Assembly: GCF_900496995.4 (NCBI RefSeq)
Contig: NC_044018.1
Span: 29,965,825 to 30,029,824, forward strand
Direction of reading: 5' to 3'
Source of the DNA: Aquila chrysaetos chrysaetos
Lineage: Eukaryota > Chordata > Aves > Accipitriformes > Accipitridae
DNA length: 64,000 nucleotides
The notes beneath the pieces were generated by a model, which was not told the origin of the DNA, did not search any database, and saw only the letters and a program-made list of their open reading frames with translations. The position numbers were made by a program, and so were the translations under genes. Within the stretch, counting starts at the first letter, position 1, and the number at the start of each line of letters is the position of its first letter. Shown here piece by piece: positions 1-12,141 of this stretch.

Positions 1-53
1 GCCTGCACCAGAGCTTCTTTTCAGTATCTCTCTTTAACGTGCCCCATCTCCAG

Positions 54-3000
54 GTTTCCCCTGCCCAGCCCACCCCCAGCACCGGCGGGCGACGGAGACG
101 TACGGTTGATGAAGACCCGGACGAGCGCCGGCAGCGGTTCCTGGAGCGGAACCGGGCTGCCGCATCCCGCTGCCGTCAGAAACGCAAGCTCTGGGTGTCT
201 TCCTTGGAGAAGAAAGCTGAGGAGCTCACGACCCAGAACATCCAGCTGAGCGTGAGTATGTAACCATGGAGGCTGAGCACAGCCCTTTGCCAGCGTTAGG
301 ACCGTCACTCCAGAGGGAACATCTTCGCTGTGCTGCAGAGACAACGTGCGTTTGGATGCTGCTCTCTGGAGCAGGATTGCTGCCTCTGTGCCTAGATTAC
401 ACTCCTTGCTTTCCATCCTGATGCTCTGCCTTGAACAGGCAATGTGGGAAGAGCGCTTCAGTGCTCTTGTTTCTCTCCCTGTCCCCCTCAAAAGGGCTCT
501 GCCTCTGCCCATCAAGGCAGTAGCTTAAGGAGTGACGCCAGCCTCAGGAGCAGAGCGCCGAAGCCCTGGGAAGCAGCTGTATTTGCAGAGTGGAAACCTC
601 CCCTGTGCAAGGGAGAGCTCTCTGCTGGCACAGGGTCAGCAGAAGCAGTCCCAGTTCCCTTCCCTGCACGGTGGACCTGGCACCAGGGTGAGCAGGGAGG
701 CTCTGCATCTGTGGCCTGCAGCCATACTGATTTTTTCTGGAGAATTTGGTTTCCCTGGCTCTCTGGCAGCACCCCCAGCATGCCTAGCAGAAGTGCAGCA
801 CATCTGAAAATACAGGCTTCACTTCCATTGCTGTTAGCCCCCTTGTTAATGCTCTCAGCACTGGCCGAGGATTGAAGGGTCTGCAAAGACTGAACTCGTG
901 TCCGTTCTGGGCTTTTTCTTTCACTGGTGGCTAGTGACTCATGCCGTGGGCTTTTTTCAATAGCACTGATCATGGCATTTTTAATCTCTTCCCCAGATAA
1001 TTATAGAAACTGTTTCCTCAGGCAATTTTGAAATACAATTGACTGTGTTTCAGCCATTTCTCCAAACATTTCAATAGAGGAATAATATGCTTTTCAGGGG
1101 AATAGACCTGGTTTACAGAAGAAGGTCACAGAGGTACCGAGAGCTTGGAGGAGCTCTGATGTTTCCCCATGGCCTGGCGTGGGCTGAGCTGGTTGTACAC
1201 TCAGCTTCTTGCTCTGTTTAGTTTTCCATCAGAGCCAACAGCAAGCTGGAGTGTCTGACTCAAGCAGTTGGCATTAGCAGGAGGGCTCAGGCAAATGTAT
1301 GTCCAGGATTAGATGATTAACATAGCGAGGGGCTTTCCAGCCAGCAGTGGGGGCTGCTGGAGGGAAATGCTGCAGTCCATGTCTTGCACACTAAATTCCC
1401 CAAACCCAGAAGCTTTGGATGTTCTTGGGCCAGAGGCATCTCAAATTAGACAACAAATTGTAAGTTTGCAGGGCATAAATTATGTTGCTAGAGGCTGCTG
1501 TCAAGAGCATGAGTGATGCATACGTGCATGTTTGTTTTTCAATCTCAGAATGAAGTTATGCTACTGAGGAACGAAGTTGCTCAACTTAAACAGCTCCTGT
1601 TGGCTCACAAGGACTGCCCCGTCACTGCACTACAGAAGAAAACACAGGGCTATCTCGGTGAGTGATGACTTTTTCTGGTCCTTACTACCCTTTAAGTAGG
1701 TCTAAGCAGATGAAACCTGTGTAAGGCATAAAGGAAGGGAGTCTTCATCTTAGTCTCTGCTCCATCACCCTCCAGTGAGTGCACCTGGCAGGACAGGACA
1801 GACCTTGGTCCTGTGTTTTCTGCTGGTATTGCCTCCATAGTCTCTGTATTGAGGAGGATCCACCCAGGCTGGACCTGCAAATTTGCACTGCAAATTGGCA
1901 CTTTAACCTGGTTTATAAGATCTTGCAACAAGGCAGTGAGGGCAACCATGGTGCAAAAGCGCCGAGGGAAGGAGGTAGTGCATCTCCCTCCATGTCTCTG
2001 TAGTGTGGAATATTTGACAGAGATCCATATCTCCGCTTCTCCCTGGAGCGTGGGCCAGCATCTCTCCACTCGCTCCCAGGCAGCGTGCCAAGCACTTGAT
2101 ATTCTCTTTGAAGTTAAAAACTATTGCTGCTCTGAAAGCGAAGCCAGAGTCAGAAGAGGCCAGACTCTATAAATGACATCATGAGGCTCTATATCTCATT
2201 CTCTGCAATTCACATCAAATTGGCTCGGGTTTGGAAGTAAGGAGGCCTCTTTTTATCTTCATTCCTTTCTTTCTTTCTTTCTTTTTTTTTTTTTTTAATG
2301 CTGCCTATTTCATTATAATCAACCCGGGAGCTAAACATTATGTCTGGATTCTTATGTCATCTCTGCAATAACAATTCCACGCTGTGGTATTTGTGCAAAG
2401 ACTTTGGGAGGATGCTGGAGTCCCCTAGTGTTGCCTAGATTAACGGGACGAGAGGCTGGGATGGATGGAGATAAGAAAAGGAAGGGGGAGAAAACAAAAG
2501 CCAAGAAAGCAGGCACTGTCCTTCCTGATTGCCTCCTGATTCCCATCTCCTGGGTCTCTGAAATGCTCTTCGCCTGTGCGGTGAGGCACAAATACGTGCT
2601 GTACAGGGCCTGGCACAGCCAGTTTATTTTCACTCATTACAGTGACTCAGAGCTTGAGTAATGTGGTCGTGAAAATGCTCGCTGTCCCCCAGCCCTTGCA
2701 GACAGGTGTTCGCTCTGTGTATAATGCAGAGAGGCGACATGATTTTTCCTGTTAACTTCCAAAGTTTACAGTTCCTATTATTATTCCTCACAGTCTGTCT
2801 ACTCCAATAATAGGAATTCATCACACATCTGAATAATAAAAATGAAATTCACACCTCCCTCCCCATGCCCCCCTCCCTGGCTGCCTTTTTTATTATTGAG
2901 ATTTGTGACTAAGCAGGTCCTTAAACAAAAATGCCAGATTCCCTCGATGGAATTACAGCTGCCTCATGTACAGTTGGGTTGTTTTATTTGTAATACCTTG

Positions 3001-4576
3001 TAAATCTCCTTTTTGGGATGCCAAACTATTATATTGCTCTGCTCGACCTTCTCTCTCACCGCCAAGTCAGTTTTCAAATCTGCTGCGCTAGCCGCATCTT
3101 TCAATGTGCTGGCGAAGGCCAAGCCAAGGTTTCACAAGGGAAGGTAAAACCCATTTGGGAAAGGGGTACAGTATTCAAGCACCTGGTAGAAAACTGAGCC
3201 CTAAAATACGTTTTCCAGTGCCCAGTAAGGTTGTAAACCTCTTCTCTGATTTTTTTTTTTTTTTTCCTGGGTGTCATGGGGTTTACCCTCTTGACGTGGA
3301 AGAAGTATCCCAGCACATGCCATTATTTTGCTCTTTTAAAGGAAGGTGACCGCATCTTACCCGTAATTTATCTAGCCAAGTGCACAGGAGGGAATTTCCT
3401 CCTGACATCTGTAGATAATGAGTGTATACCCCTAAAGAGAGAGGTCTGATTGCTCTCGCCTTGGCATTTGATAGGTCACAAATTATCCTCTGTGTTAGAA
3501 GCTCTGCCTGGGCACAGTGGGCTGTTTGTGGGAGAGAATCCAAAGTTTTGGAAACCAATCTGCGTTGCTCAGAAAAGAGCACGGAAGAAGGTCTCTGCCT
3601 TTGTTTGCCTCCCATCCCTTCAATCATATTGCTTCAAGTTACCGAAAGAAATCGAGCAAGCAAACAGTTTGTAATGGGCTCTAATTGATTTTAATGTTCT
3701 AGAGAACAATAAAGAGCAAACCAGGTAATTTATATAAAAAATGGCCAAAAAAAAACTGCCTTTGCAGAAGGGTTTCTGTTGCACGCTTTCCTGTGTGCTC
3801 ACCCAACAGATGGTAAGGACTCTGAAGGAACTATTCAGTCTCTGGGCTAAATGGCCTTGAACCAAGTACCACGCCAGGAAACAACATGTAGGAAAGTTCA
3901 TTTCTTATAATGAGGAAACAGATTTATTACGATAAAGGTTACGCTGGGTCTGCCATCCTTGGTGTGAAGCCTGCACTTTATGCCTTCCTGGCATGAATTC
4001 AGTGAGATTCGGTGGTGTTTCTCCAAGGGATGTGGCCAGCCGGAGTTGGTGGGTCATTCTGTCCCAACTCTAATCAGTTTTATTTCCAGTCCTCACTTGC
4101 TTTGCCAAGCAGCTGCTTGAGGAGGGGCCCAGCTTGGTGGGGGGAACTGGGATTTCTCTAGGGATCAGCCTCTCTGCTCCAGGCTGCTTTGGCTGGAAAG
4201 GTGAGTGTTAAGTAACTACCTGGCTAATTTCTGCACGCCCTCCGAGGCAGAAGCAGTCTCCCATCCCATCGCCTCGCTGCTAACACCGGTAGCAACACGC
4301 ACAGCCTCTCTCTAACCTTATTTTCTTTTTTCCATCCCCTTCTTCTCTGGTCAAGCAGAAAGCCCAAAGGAGAGCTCTGAGCCCACCGGCTCCCCTGCTC
4401 CCGTCATCCAGCACAGCTCCGTGACGGCCTCCCCCAACGGGCTCAGCGTCCGCTCGGCGGCAGAAGCGGTTGCCACTTCGGTGCTCACTCAGATGGCGAG
4501 CCAAAGGACAGAACTGAGCATGCCGATACCGTCACACGTCATCATGGCTCCACAGTCGCAGTCTGCTGGCAGATGA
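54..4576 (+). CDS. ATF7: ATF7, last three coding exons (5' partial)
   Basis: C-terminal part of activating transcription factor 7, a nuclear bZIP protein of the ATF2 family that binds CRE sites as homo- or heterodimer. Coding exons are 54-251, 1549-1657 and 4359-4576; the upstream exons lie before the window. All junctions are GT-AG and phases join (0, then 1). The first exon encodes the basic region (RRRRTVDEDPDERRQRFLER followed by NRAAASRCRQKRK) and the start of the zipper. The second continues the leucine heptads (LLRNEVAQLKQLLLAHKDC). The third encodes the Ser/Thr/Gln-rich tail ending SQSAGR and TGA at 4574-4576. From memory this is almost identical to mammalian ATF7, and the tail plus the NPFF neighbour favour ATF7 over ATF2 or CREB5. 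Nothing looks truncated except the window edge. Confidence 0.96.
252..1548 (+). other. ATF7: ATF7 intron between bZIP exons
   Basis: Intron with donor GTGAGT at 252 and acceptor CAG ending at 1548. The sequence is mostly unique and moderately AT-rich, unlike the rest of the window. I see no other gene, RNA or repeat in it. Confidence 0.8.
1658..4358 (+). other. ATF7: ATF7 last intron, AT-rich unique sequence
   Basis: Intron with donor GTGAGT at 1658 and acceptor GCAG ending at 4358. It holds a short TTTC microsatellite running into a T tract (about 2266-2297), another T tract near 3249-3265, and an AT-rich stretch of about 1.5 kb (2200-3900) with no tandem repeats. An AATAAA near 3707 is intronic. 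The stretch contrasts with the repeat-laden introns elsewhere and could contain conserved regulatory DNA, but that is inference only. Confidence 0.7.
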
Positions 4577-7500
4577 TGTCACAGCCTGTGCGTGTGACAC
4601 AGAGCTAACCGCGAACTCACAGCCGGAGAGACTGACCATTACTAAGTCCCCAATGAGTGGGGGCCGATAAGGATTTTTATTTCTTTTTTTTTTTTTTTTT
4701 CTTTTTCTTTTTTTTTTTTTCAAGTGAGTTAAGGGCAGCTATGGCGCTTCTTACACTGCATAGCCTGTACAGATCCTGGCCCCCAACCGCTGCCTTGCCA
4801 TTGCCTGTCCCCACAGGACGGCCGCGGATTGAGCGCTTTTCTCGATCCTTCAGTTGACGATCCGTCAACTCAGAGAGTCATCTGAACACACAGAGCCTCA
4901 CTTTGAAAAGCACCTTGAAAGGTTCACTTTCAGGTATCAGTTACATTAACACTAAACCTCCATGCTTGGTGGATCCCCTTGGCGCTTTCACTCTTCCAAG
5001 TACCCCCCCTCCCTCCTCCTCCACTCTCAGCAAAGGAAAACATAGCTCTTGGGAGGCTGTGACATTTAGTCGTGCTGTCAATGTATTTTATTTTTAACAG
5101 CATGCTGCTTCCAGGCATCTGCTCCCCCCTCTGCTCTAGCTACCTGAAACATTGCACCTTCGCACAAGAAGCCTCCTTGAGCTCTGAGGTTAAAGGAATC
5201 GAGGTTAGTCTTGTCACATGCTAACTCCCAAGATGCCAGTGACAGATTTGGACATGATGGGAGTGTAATCGCTGTAAATCAGTTTGTGCCCAACGGTTGG
5301 GAGAGGGGGACGCGGGGCCGGGTGGGGACACGCGTTCCTGGTCACTTATGCTGCTCTCGTAACGGGATGCTGTGGTTGCTGGAGAAAAGGTACCGTCTCT
5401 TCTAGCAGTGGAGAGGGCTGCTCTCAGTCTTCCTTATAGTAAATTGGTGCTGCTCTGCGTCTGCTGGGACCGGTGCAAAGGCACTCTGGGAGGTACATGA
5501 AAGGATTAGCCAGCCCAGCAGGCAGTAGTAATGCAAGTCCCAGAATTCATCATCTGCTCCCAACTCCACTGTACACCTTAGCAAACAAATCCCTCCATTT
5601 CCAAGGATCATCTCCTTTACACATAACCTCGATGACCTTAATAATGGTGGCCTTAAATCGTGAATTAGTTGCCTGTTCTAAAGGGAGAGAGCACGAAGTA
5701 GTGTTTCTATTTGCCCGGTCCTTTACCTCTTCTTCATGATTATCTTCTGCTCTCAGTGATGGAGCATCTGTTGCTTCCCAGCCAGAGCAATTGAAGGATT
5801 CACAGAGCTTCCAGTTTCACAGGGCAGGTTAAAAACCCAACCTCGATATTGAAAGATGTTTGGAATCAGGTCTGCTTTCTTGCTGGGCGGGCGTAGCAGG
5901 CGTGTGTGTCTGTGTGTGCTTCCCGAGGCTGCCGCTGGCCCTGGGCAAGCGAGTGGAGTTGATAGTTTGGGAAGGGGTACTTTTCAGGCTCTTGGAAGAA
6001 GCCTCGCCACAAGTCCGTGGAGCTGCATCAGCCCTTGGTCTTCGTCTCCTTCTCGGGAGGTCCCTCCTCACCTGAGCTCTCGCCCACCTCAGGTTGCACT
6101 CGCCACTTTTGAGCCAAGTTTGTTTGTCAAAGTGATTTCGTTTGGCTTATCCAGACTTGGAAGGTTTCCAGGGACAGCAAAACCCAAAGCAAAGCCTGAG
6201 CAAGGAACCCGGATCCCATTATGGATGGGGAAGTTCAGCAGTTTGGTTTTTCTCTTGATGCGATCTGTCTTCTTCCCCTCCTCTCTTTTTCAGGTTTTCG
6301 TCGACTTCTCGGCAGTATCGACCGCGGCGTTTCCTGGGTTTGGTTTGTCTTGGCACAGTGCTGCTCTTGCACTCCTCTGGTTTCTCTTGCTCATCTTGAG
6401 AGTCGTCTTGTGTGTAGTCAGGGTCACTTCTGGCCTCGGCAGTTGCACTTCTGGTTCAGATCCTGCGTAGCCCCCCCCAGACCCGCCTTTTGTTTCTGTA
6501 AAACTGTTTCTGCAGAGTGTGTGTGTGGACAGATGTTTTGGCTCTTACTATCCCGACACGAGATGTGTTTCTGCAGTGAGAGTGAGCTGTGAGAACAGGA
6601 CACGGGGGGGTTGGCATGCCTTAAATCCGTGTGACCTGGAGAAAAAGGGGTTTCAGCCAGGTGAGGCACACTGGGGGATCAGGACCTTTTTGGGGGTCCA
6701 GGATCTAAGGCAGAGGGTTCACAGGAGGTACGAGATCCAGCCCAGCTCTGCTTCCTCTCTTGTTGCTGCTGCTGGATGCAGGCTGTAGACCTGTGACAGG
6801 GAACGGCAGAAAACCTTCTGCTCCTTCGCATGGTCCAAAAAGGTATAAAAATGACCCGTCTTGCAGCAAAGGGATTTGCTCTGGTCTTCAAATCTCCTCA
6901 GTTTGTTTCAGGGGGCTTTGAAACAAGTGTGTGTCTCTCTTTCTTTGTCTGGGAATAGCAGGAATGACAAAAATGTGTTGTAAACATATTTGCTTCGTCG
7001 CCCAGCAGCCGTTGGGGTCCCTGTCCCTTGGTGCCTAGTGCTCGGAGCCAGGAGCTGGGACAGCATGCGGGGAGCGAGCGGTTTTGTGTCCGGCAGTGCC
7101 GACTGTAGCTCACCAGCTCCTCCTAGGCTCACCAAGTGTTCAGCTCTGCAGAAAAACTCCGTCTGTCGAGGAAAAGTGTTCGTTGAAAGAAGAGAGAAAG
7201 GAGGAATTGAGCTCTGAGCTGATCCCAGCGCCGGTTCCTTGTTCGCTTCGTGGCGTCAGGGTCTGGTGGGTGAGGCAGAGGCGAGGAGCAGCTGGTGGCT
7301 TTGCTGGCAGGGTTGGAAGGAGGGAGCGAAGGGTGACATTGGAGAGGCAGCAAATCTGGGACAGACACACACGCGGCAGCGTTAGCATCGAATGCAGCAG
7401 CTTCCCCGACCCCTTACTTATACCCTTAGGGACTAGAAGTGACCCAATTTTGCATGACTGGAGAGCTGAGATCGCCCAGCTGAGAATGCCTGCAACTTGT

Positions 7501-9595
7501 CTGTGTCCCACAAAAGGGCTTTCCCTGCCCTGACTGCTCCGACCCTTGAGACCTCGTAGCGCCATCAGGCATTGCGAGGTACCTCAGACCTTGCTGGTGA
7601 CGAGTGGGGGGGGATGCGAAGAGCAGTTTTTTCTCCTCATCCCTCCGTGCCTCGGTGCTCCTGATGTCATCAGTGCTGCCCTGCTCCAGCACCTCCCCGT
7701 CTCGGCTCCCTTCCGCCTGCGAGTGCTTAGTGCCTTGAAAAACCTGCAAACCCATGAAAACGTGGTTGTAAAGCTCCAAACCTGGGCAGCAATAATCAGG
7801 GAACAAGTGTTTGACCATACCTTAACGTTTTATCTTTTTTTAATCGACAGGGTTGCAGCTTTCCCATGTCCCCCTTCGGGTGTGTTTTACCCCAACAGTG
7901 TTCGATACCTGCACTGCTGCTGCGAAAGCAGGTCCCGGAGCAGGTTTCAGGTCCCCGTTTCTCTTGCTGACAGCAGCCCTGCTTGCCCGGAGGGAGACAA
8001 GTGGTGCGAAGCAGGAATCCTCCCGGCCTGGACAGGCTGAGCCCACAATGAGGAAGGTAGCCAAAAATCCAGCATAGCTAACACATCTCCCCCCGCCAGC
8101 CTCAAGCAACGGGGGAGTTCTCCGGTCCCACCCCAGTGCAGTGGATGGATGTCCCAAGCCATAAATGTGATTTTTTTTGGGCAAATGGGTGAGGTTCATC
8201 CCTTGTTGGGGTCGCAAAAGGTGCCTGGCAGAGCTGATGCTGAGCAGGTCTTAAACCTCAGGGGCTGAACGTCGCAATGCTGGGGTGGCTGTCACTTTTC
8301 CAGCAGGAGGGACAGGTTTGGTTTTTAAGAGGTGACTTCCCAGGCTTTTCGGACAGGAGGGTACGTAGAGAGAGCATTTTCCACCAGCACTTTCTCCAGC
8401 ACCTCCACGCTGGTAGAGCAGCCATGTGTGGATACGTTGGGCTGCCCCAGTAATTAAAAGCCAGCTGCTGAAAAGCCAGGGTCGACGTGGTCTCCTCTCC
8501 CGGAGCCAAGCTGCCTGTGCCGCTCCCAGGGAGCCTTTGGGCTCCGAGGCGTGGAAATCCCTGCTGAGCACTTCACACAGCTCCAAAGAGCCGAACGGCT
8601 GGTGGGTTTCTGCCCCACATCATCTCCTCCTTCCTCATCGCTTCTCTTGGAGGCGGTTTCTTCTCTAGGTCAGTGTGGCAGTAACTGTAGAGGACGTGCT
8701 TTAGTTTTGGTGGTAGTTAGGGGTTGGTTTTGGTTGGGAAGACAGACTTTCTGGCAGGTCGGTGATGCGGGGTCCCCCCCAGACCCATGAGGACGGGTGA
8801 GGGTGAAGGTGGCTTTTTCTTCTTATGCTGGTTCAACTTTTGCTTGAAGGCTTTGCGGATGTCTTTGGATGGGGCAAAAAAACCCCCTGATTTCTGCTCC
8901 AGGATCATTTCTCCTGCTTTTCAGAGGCTCCTGGGGGCTGGCAGCCACCCGGCCAGCTCTGCTCGGCAGCTCGCCGGGCACCTGCACTTTCCTCTGCCAT
9001 CCCTCAGGCCTCAGCCACGGTGCCTTAACCGAAACCCCGGTTAGTGCCGGTGTCAGTCCTGTGGCTTCCCGCGCACCTTTCCCCAAAACCCATCTCTGCG
9101 GTAGCGGTGTTTGGATCGGTTGGGATCTCCATCCTTCCTCCGTGGCCTAATGGATGAGGGGAGAGTGATAAGCGGGCTCCTCGCAGGAGCATGGGAAAGC
9201 CCTGCTGTGTTTAAAGGTCGCGTTTAGATTGTGCTTGAGTTGGGGAGAGCCCGACCGGTGGCATTGGCCGTTGGGAGTCGGGGGTTTTTATGGATCCGTC
9301 TTTGCTGTAACGTCGAATAGAAACAAATGGCTGAAAAACACATCCCGGGGCAGCCGTTACCCCGCCCCAGGGCAATGCTGAACCCCGGGAGGGCTCGTGA
9401 TGGAGGGGAGCGCTCCCTCCTCTCCCTCAGTGGAGATGAAGATCTCCTCATTGGCCTCCAAACGCTTCAGGACTTGGGGGGGTTGGGGGGTTCGGTGCCA
9501 CCTTTCCCTCCCCCAGACTGGTTCCAGATTTCAATGGCTTAGCCGGGAAATATGTCGTCTTTGGACTGGTGGAGCTGTTTTTGTTTGGTGGTGTT

Positions 9596-9619
9596 CCCCC
9601 CCCCCCCCCCCCCCCCCCC
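9596..9619. repeat. Poly-C run of 24
   Basis: Uninterrupted run of 24 C in the ATF7 3'UTR on the + strand. The length should be treated as approximate because such runs are commonly miscalled. Confidence 0.85.
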
Positions 9620-10189
9620 AGTTTCGTGGACAGGCGGACTCAGGCAGCGGTGATGCTCTCCTGCCCCGAAATGAGCCCAGGAGGTGACAGAGGGACCCGA
9701 TGGTCCCTGGGGACACGGCAGGAGGGTCCTGGGTGTCCCCCCGTTCCCCCCAGCTGCTTTGTAGGGCGAGCTTTGACGATCAATAACAGAAGAAGCCAAG
9801 AAAAAGGAAACACACGCCACCACCCCCCACCCCCTTCCGGAAAGCGTAACCACGAGGGTGTAGTATCTATAAAAAAAAAAAATACATATCTATGAGTATA
9901 TACAGACCTATATAGACATATATCAACTTCCTGAACGGATGCGCAGCTCCTTATGCAACGAAATGGTTTTCTAGCTGTAACCCCTTCCCGCGGCCCCCCC
10001 CGGGCCCCGAGGGATCCCCTCCGCACAGGCTCCTGTGAGCGGGTCCTCACAGCCCCCGCGAGGGCCCAGGGACATGGGGGGGACACGCAGAGGGGGGGGG
10101 GACATGTCCCAGCCCCCCGCCCCCCCCCCCACCTCGGCCGCGTCGTACCGAACATGTAATGTGCCTTTTATTTATGCTGCAAATATAAC

Positions 10190-10195
10190 ATTAAA
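10190..10195 (+). terminator. ATF7: ATF7 poly(A) signal (ATTAAA)
   Basis: ATTAAA hexamer in a short AT-rich island, followed by GT-rich then G-rich sequence from about 10210. This is the best candidate for the ATF7 3' end. It lies about 750 bases before the NPFF TATA box, in the same orientation. Confidence 0.6.
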
Positions 10196-10219
10196 ATATT
10201 ACCCAGGAGCTGGTGGCTG

Positions 10220-10947
10220 CTGCCCTCTGCTTCGCTGGGGGGGGGGGGTGGGGGGGGGGGGGGGGGGGATGTCCCGCTCTGTTGGGGACAACCCTGGTGT
10301 CGCCTTGGACAACCCTTGGCCATCACCTGGCTGGGGGACACGGCGTGGGGTGTCCCTGGGGTGACTTTTTTGGCTGTGACCGGCCATCGGACCGGCGTGG
10401 GGACACGGGGGGGCTGTCACCCCCTGGCCGACACAGCAGGTGAGCCTGCAGGGAAGGGGGGGGGGGCAGTGGCTCGGGACACCCTCGGGCTGAGGATTTG
10501 GGGTGATTTCAGCTGGATGTGGGTGGGAGGGAGTGGGTGAAACCCGGTGGGGGGGTCCCGGGGAGCGGCGGAGCCGCGGCCGCCCCGTCGGGGCTGCAGG
10601 AGCGCGGAGCGGCCGCGGGGTGGCGGCAGCGGGACGCGGCGGGGCGGGCGGGGGGGTCCCGGTGCGGGACGGGGGGGTCCCGGGGACGGGACGGGGAGCG
10701 GGGGGAGTGTCGTGTTCCGACGGGGCGGGCAGCCCCGGTGGTGCCGGTTGAGGGTCCCGGGCGGGGAAGGGGGTGCGGGACCCTCCCCGTTCGTCTGTCC
10801 GTCCGTCCGTCCGTCCCCGGGGGCGGCTGTCGCGGCTGGTAAATGGGTTTAATTAGCGGCGCCCGGCGGCGGCGGGGCCAGGATTGATCCCCGCAATCTT
10901 CCGCTCCCCCGGGACCCCCCCGGCGGCCCGGCCCGGCCCGGCCCGGC
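10220..10947 (+). other. G-rich CpG island upstream of NPFF
   Basis: Intergenic DNA between ATF7 and NPFF. It contains G runs at 10237-10248 and 10250-10268, then a CpG-dense block (about 10540-10780) and a short GTCC-repeat tract at 10795-10815. A TTAATTA-like homeodomain core lies near 10849-10856. No coding sequence is supported; the open frames here are GC artefacts. Confidence 0.6.
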
Positions 10948-10954
10948 TATAAAA
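10948..10954 (+). promoter_or_regulatory. NPFF: NPFF TATA box
   Basis: TATAAAA sits 43 bases before the NPFF start codon in an otherwise AT-free CpG island, flanked by GGCCCGGC repeats. That spacing predicts transcription starting near 10978-10982 and a 5'UTR of roughly 15-20 bases. A lone canonical TATA box fits a tissue-restricted neuropeptide gene. The start site itself is inferred. Confidence 0.8.
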
Positions 10955-10996
10955 GGCGGCGAAGGCGGCGGGCGGCCACGGTGGGCGGTGGGGGCG

Positions 10997-11418
10997 ATGG
11001 CGGGGCGGCTGCTGCTGCTGGTGCTGCTGCTGGCGGGGACCCTGCGTGCCGCCCGCTGCTGCCCCGGACCCCCCGACCCCGGTACCGACCCCGACCTCGA
11101 CCTCGGCCCCGGCCCGGACCCGGTGAGCCCCGGTCCGCGCCGCGCCGTCGGGGCTGGGGGTTGGGGGGGCAAGCGGGGCTGCGGCCGGGGCGGGGGACCG
11201 GGCTTTTCGGGTTGGGTGGGGGGGAACGGGGGACGCCCCCCCCCGGGCCCGGGGCTGCCGTGACCCCCTCCCCGTCCGACCCCTCCACAGGTCGCCGCCG
11301 CCGCCGCCCCCCCGGGGCCGCCGCCCCCCGCCGCCGCCGCCCTGGGCGCGCTGCTCCGCTCCCTGCAGCGCCCCGACCGCAGCCCGGGGTCCCTCCTCCA
11401 GCCGCAGAGGTGAGCGGG

Positions 11419-11456
<38 letters not shown>

Positions 11457-12034
11457 GTCGGGGAACACCGGGGGAGCCGGGGGGCTGCGGGGCCGTCGAG
11501 GGACCCGGGTGTCTGGGGACACCGGGGGGACCCGGGTGGTTTGGGGGCACCCGGGGGACGGGGGGGGGGGGGGGGGGGGCAGCCTGGCCGGTGCCGGGAT
11601 GCGGGTGCCCGTTGGTGTCTGTCTGTCCATATATGTCCGTCCCTGGCCGTGTCCCTCACTCCGTCCATTCCCATCTGTCCCGCTGCGTCTGTCTGTCCCG
11701 CTGGCTCCATCGGTCCCCTTCCGTCTGTCTGTCCCCAGTCACCCATCCCTGTCTGCCCCCCATCGTGCCCATCCCTGTCCGTTTGTCCATCCTTTTCCGT
11801 CCCTCTGACCCCATCCATGCCTGTGCACCCCTTGTCCTTCCATCCCCATCCATCTGTCCGTCCCGGTCCGTCTGTCCTGGTCGGCGGGTGTCAGCGGTGC
11901 GGTGTCCCCACCGCAGGTTCGGGCGGGGGCTGCAGGGGGGGTCCCAGGCCCGGCTCAGCCCCCGCAGCTGGGACCCTCCGGCCGCCCCGTTCTGGACCAT
12001 GGCGACGCCGCAGCGCTTCGGCCGCCGCCGCTGA
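10997..12034 (+). CDS. NPFF: Neuropeptide FF precursor (NPFF)
   Basis: Secreted prohormone cut into RF-amide peptides that act on NPFF receptors (GPCRs) in pain and autonomic control. Coding exons 10997-11122, 11291-11409 and 11917-12034 join in frame (phases 0 and 2) to 120 codons; the human precursor is 113 residues. Residues 1-18 (MAGRLLLLVLLLAGTLRA) form a signal peptide. Two amidation cassettes are visible: LLQPQRF-GR at residues 77-85 and TPQRF-GRRR at residues 112-120, with the C-terminal Gly amide donors and Arg cleavage sites. The segments between are Ala/Pro/Asp-rich and poorly conserved. The start follows the TATA box directly and gives the signal peptide. It lies on the same strand as ATF7 and converges on TARBP2, as in mammals. 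Confidence 0.93.
11422..11455. repeat. Poly-G run of about 34 in NPFF intron 2
   Basis: An uninterrupted G run starts a few bases after the NPFF exon 2 donor. A second G run of about 20 lies at 11560-11579 in the same intron. The remainder of the intron (to 11916) is a degenerate GTCTGTCC / CATCCCTGTCC tract. G-quadruplex formation on the sense strand is likely. Confidence 0.85.
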
Positions 12035-12135
12035 GCGTCCGTCCGTCCTTCTGTCCGTTCCTGGAGCCGTCCGTCTGGAAAGCCATCCGTGAGTCCGTCC
12101 ATGAGTCCGTCTGTCCGTGGGTTCATCCGTCACCC

Positions 12136-12141
12136 AATAAA
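12136..12141 (+). terminator. NPFF: NPFF poly(A) signal (AATAAA)
   Basis: Canonical AATAAA about 100 bases after the NPFF stop codon, followed by a GT/T-rich stretch. It gives a very short 3'UTR. Confidence 0.85.

Larger units (their letters stand above)
4577..10215 (+). other. ATF7: ATF7 3'UTR (about 5.6 kb)
   Basis: From the ATF7 stop codon to a consensus poly(A) signal there is no splice-consistent coding sequence. The stretch starts AT-moderate with T tracts at 4681-4722 and becomes GC-rich after about 7 kb. It contains a C24 tract at 9596-9619 and a short A/T-rich segment at 9868-9935. The 3' end (about 10150-10200) is AT-rich and contains ATTAAA. Extent is inferred from the absence of an earlier clear AATAAA; an earlier cleavage site cannot be excluded. 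Confidence 0.65.

Noticed and set aside
3705-3712. AATAAA at about 3707 as an ATF7 poly(A) signal
   Set aside because: It lies in the last ATF7 intron, before the final coding exon, which is intact.
4532-4868. Lys-rich or Phe-rich small frames
   Set aside because: They are translations of the T tracts in the ATF7 3'UTR.
9869-9935. AT-rich segment as a possible small RNA gene
   Set aside because: No stable hairpin or known RNA signature could be recognised by eye.
10853-11818. 321-codon minus-strand frame over NPFF
   Set aside because: It is the antisense shadow of the GC-rich NPFF exon 1 and its poly-G intron; the NPFF exons on + have clear family motifs.
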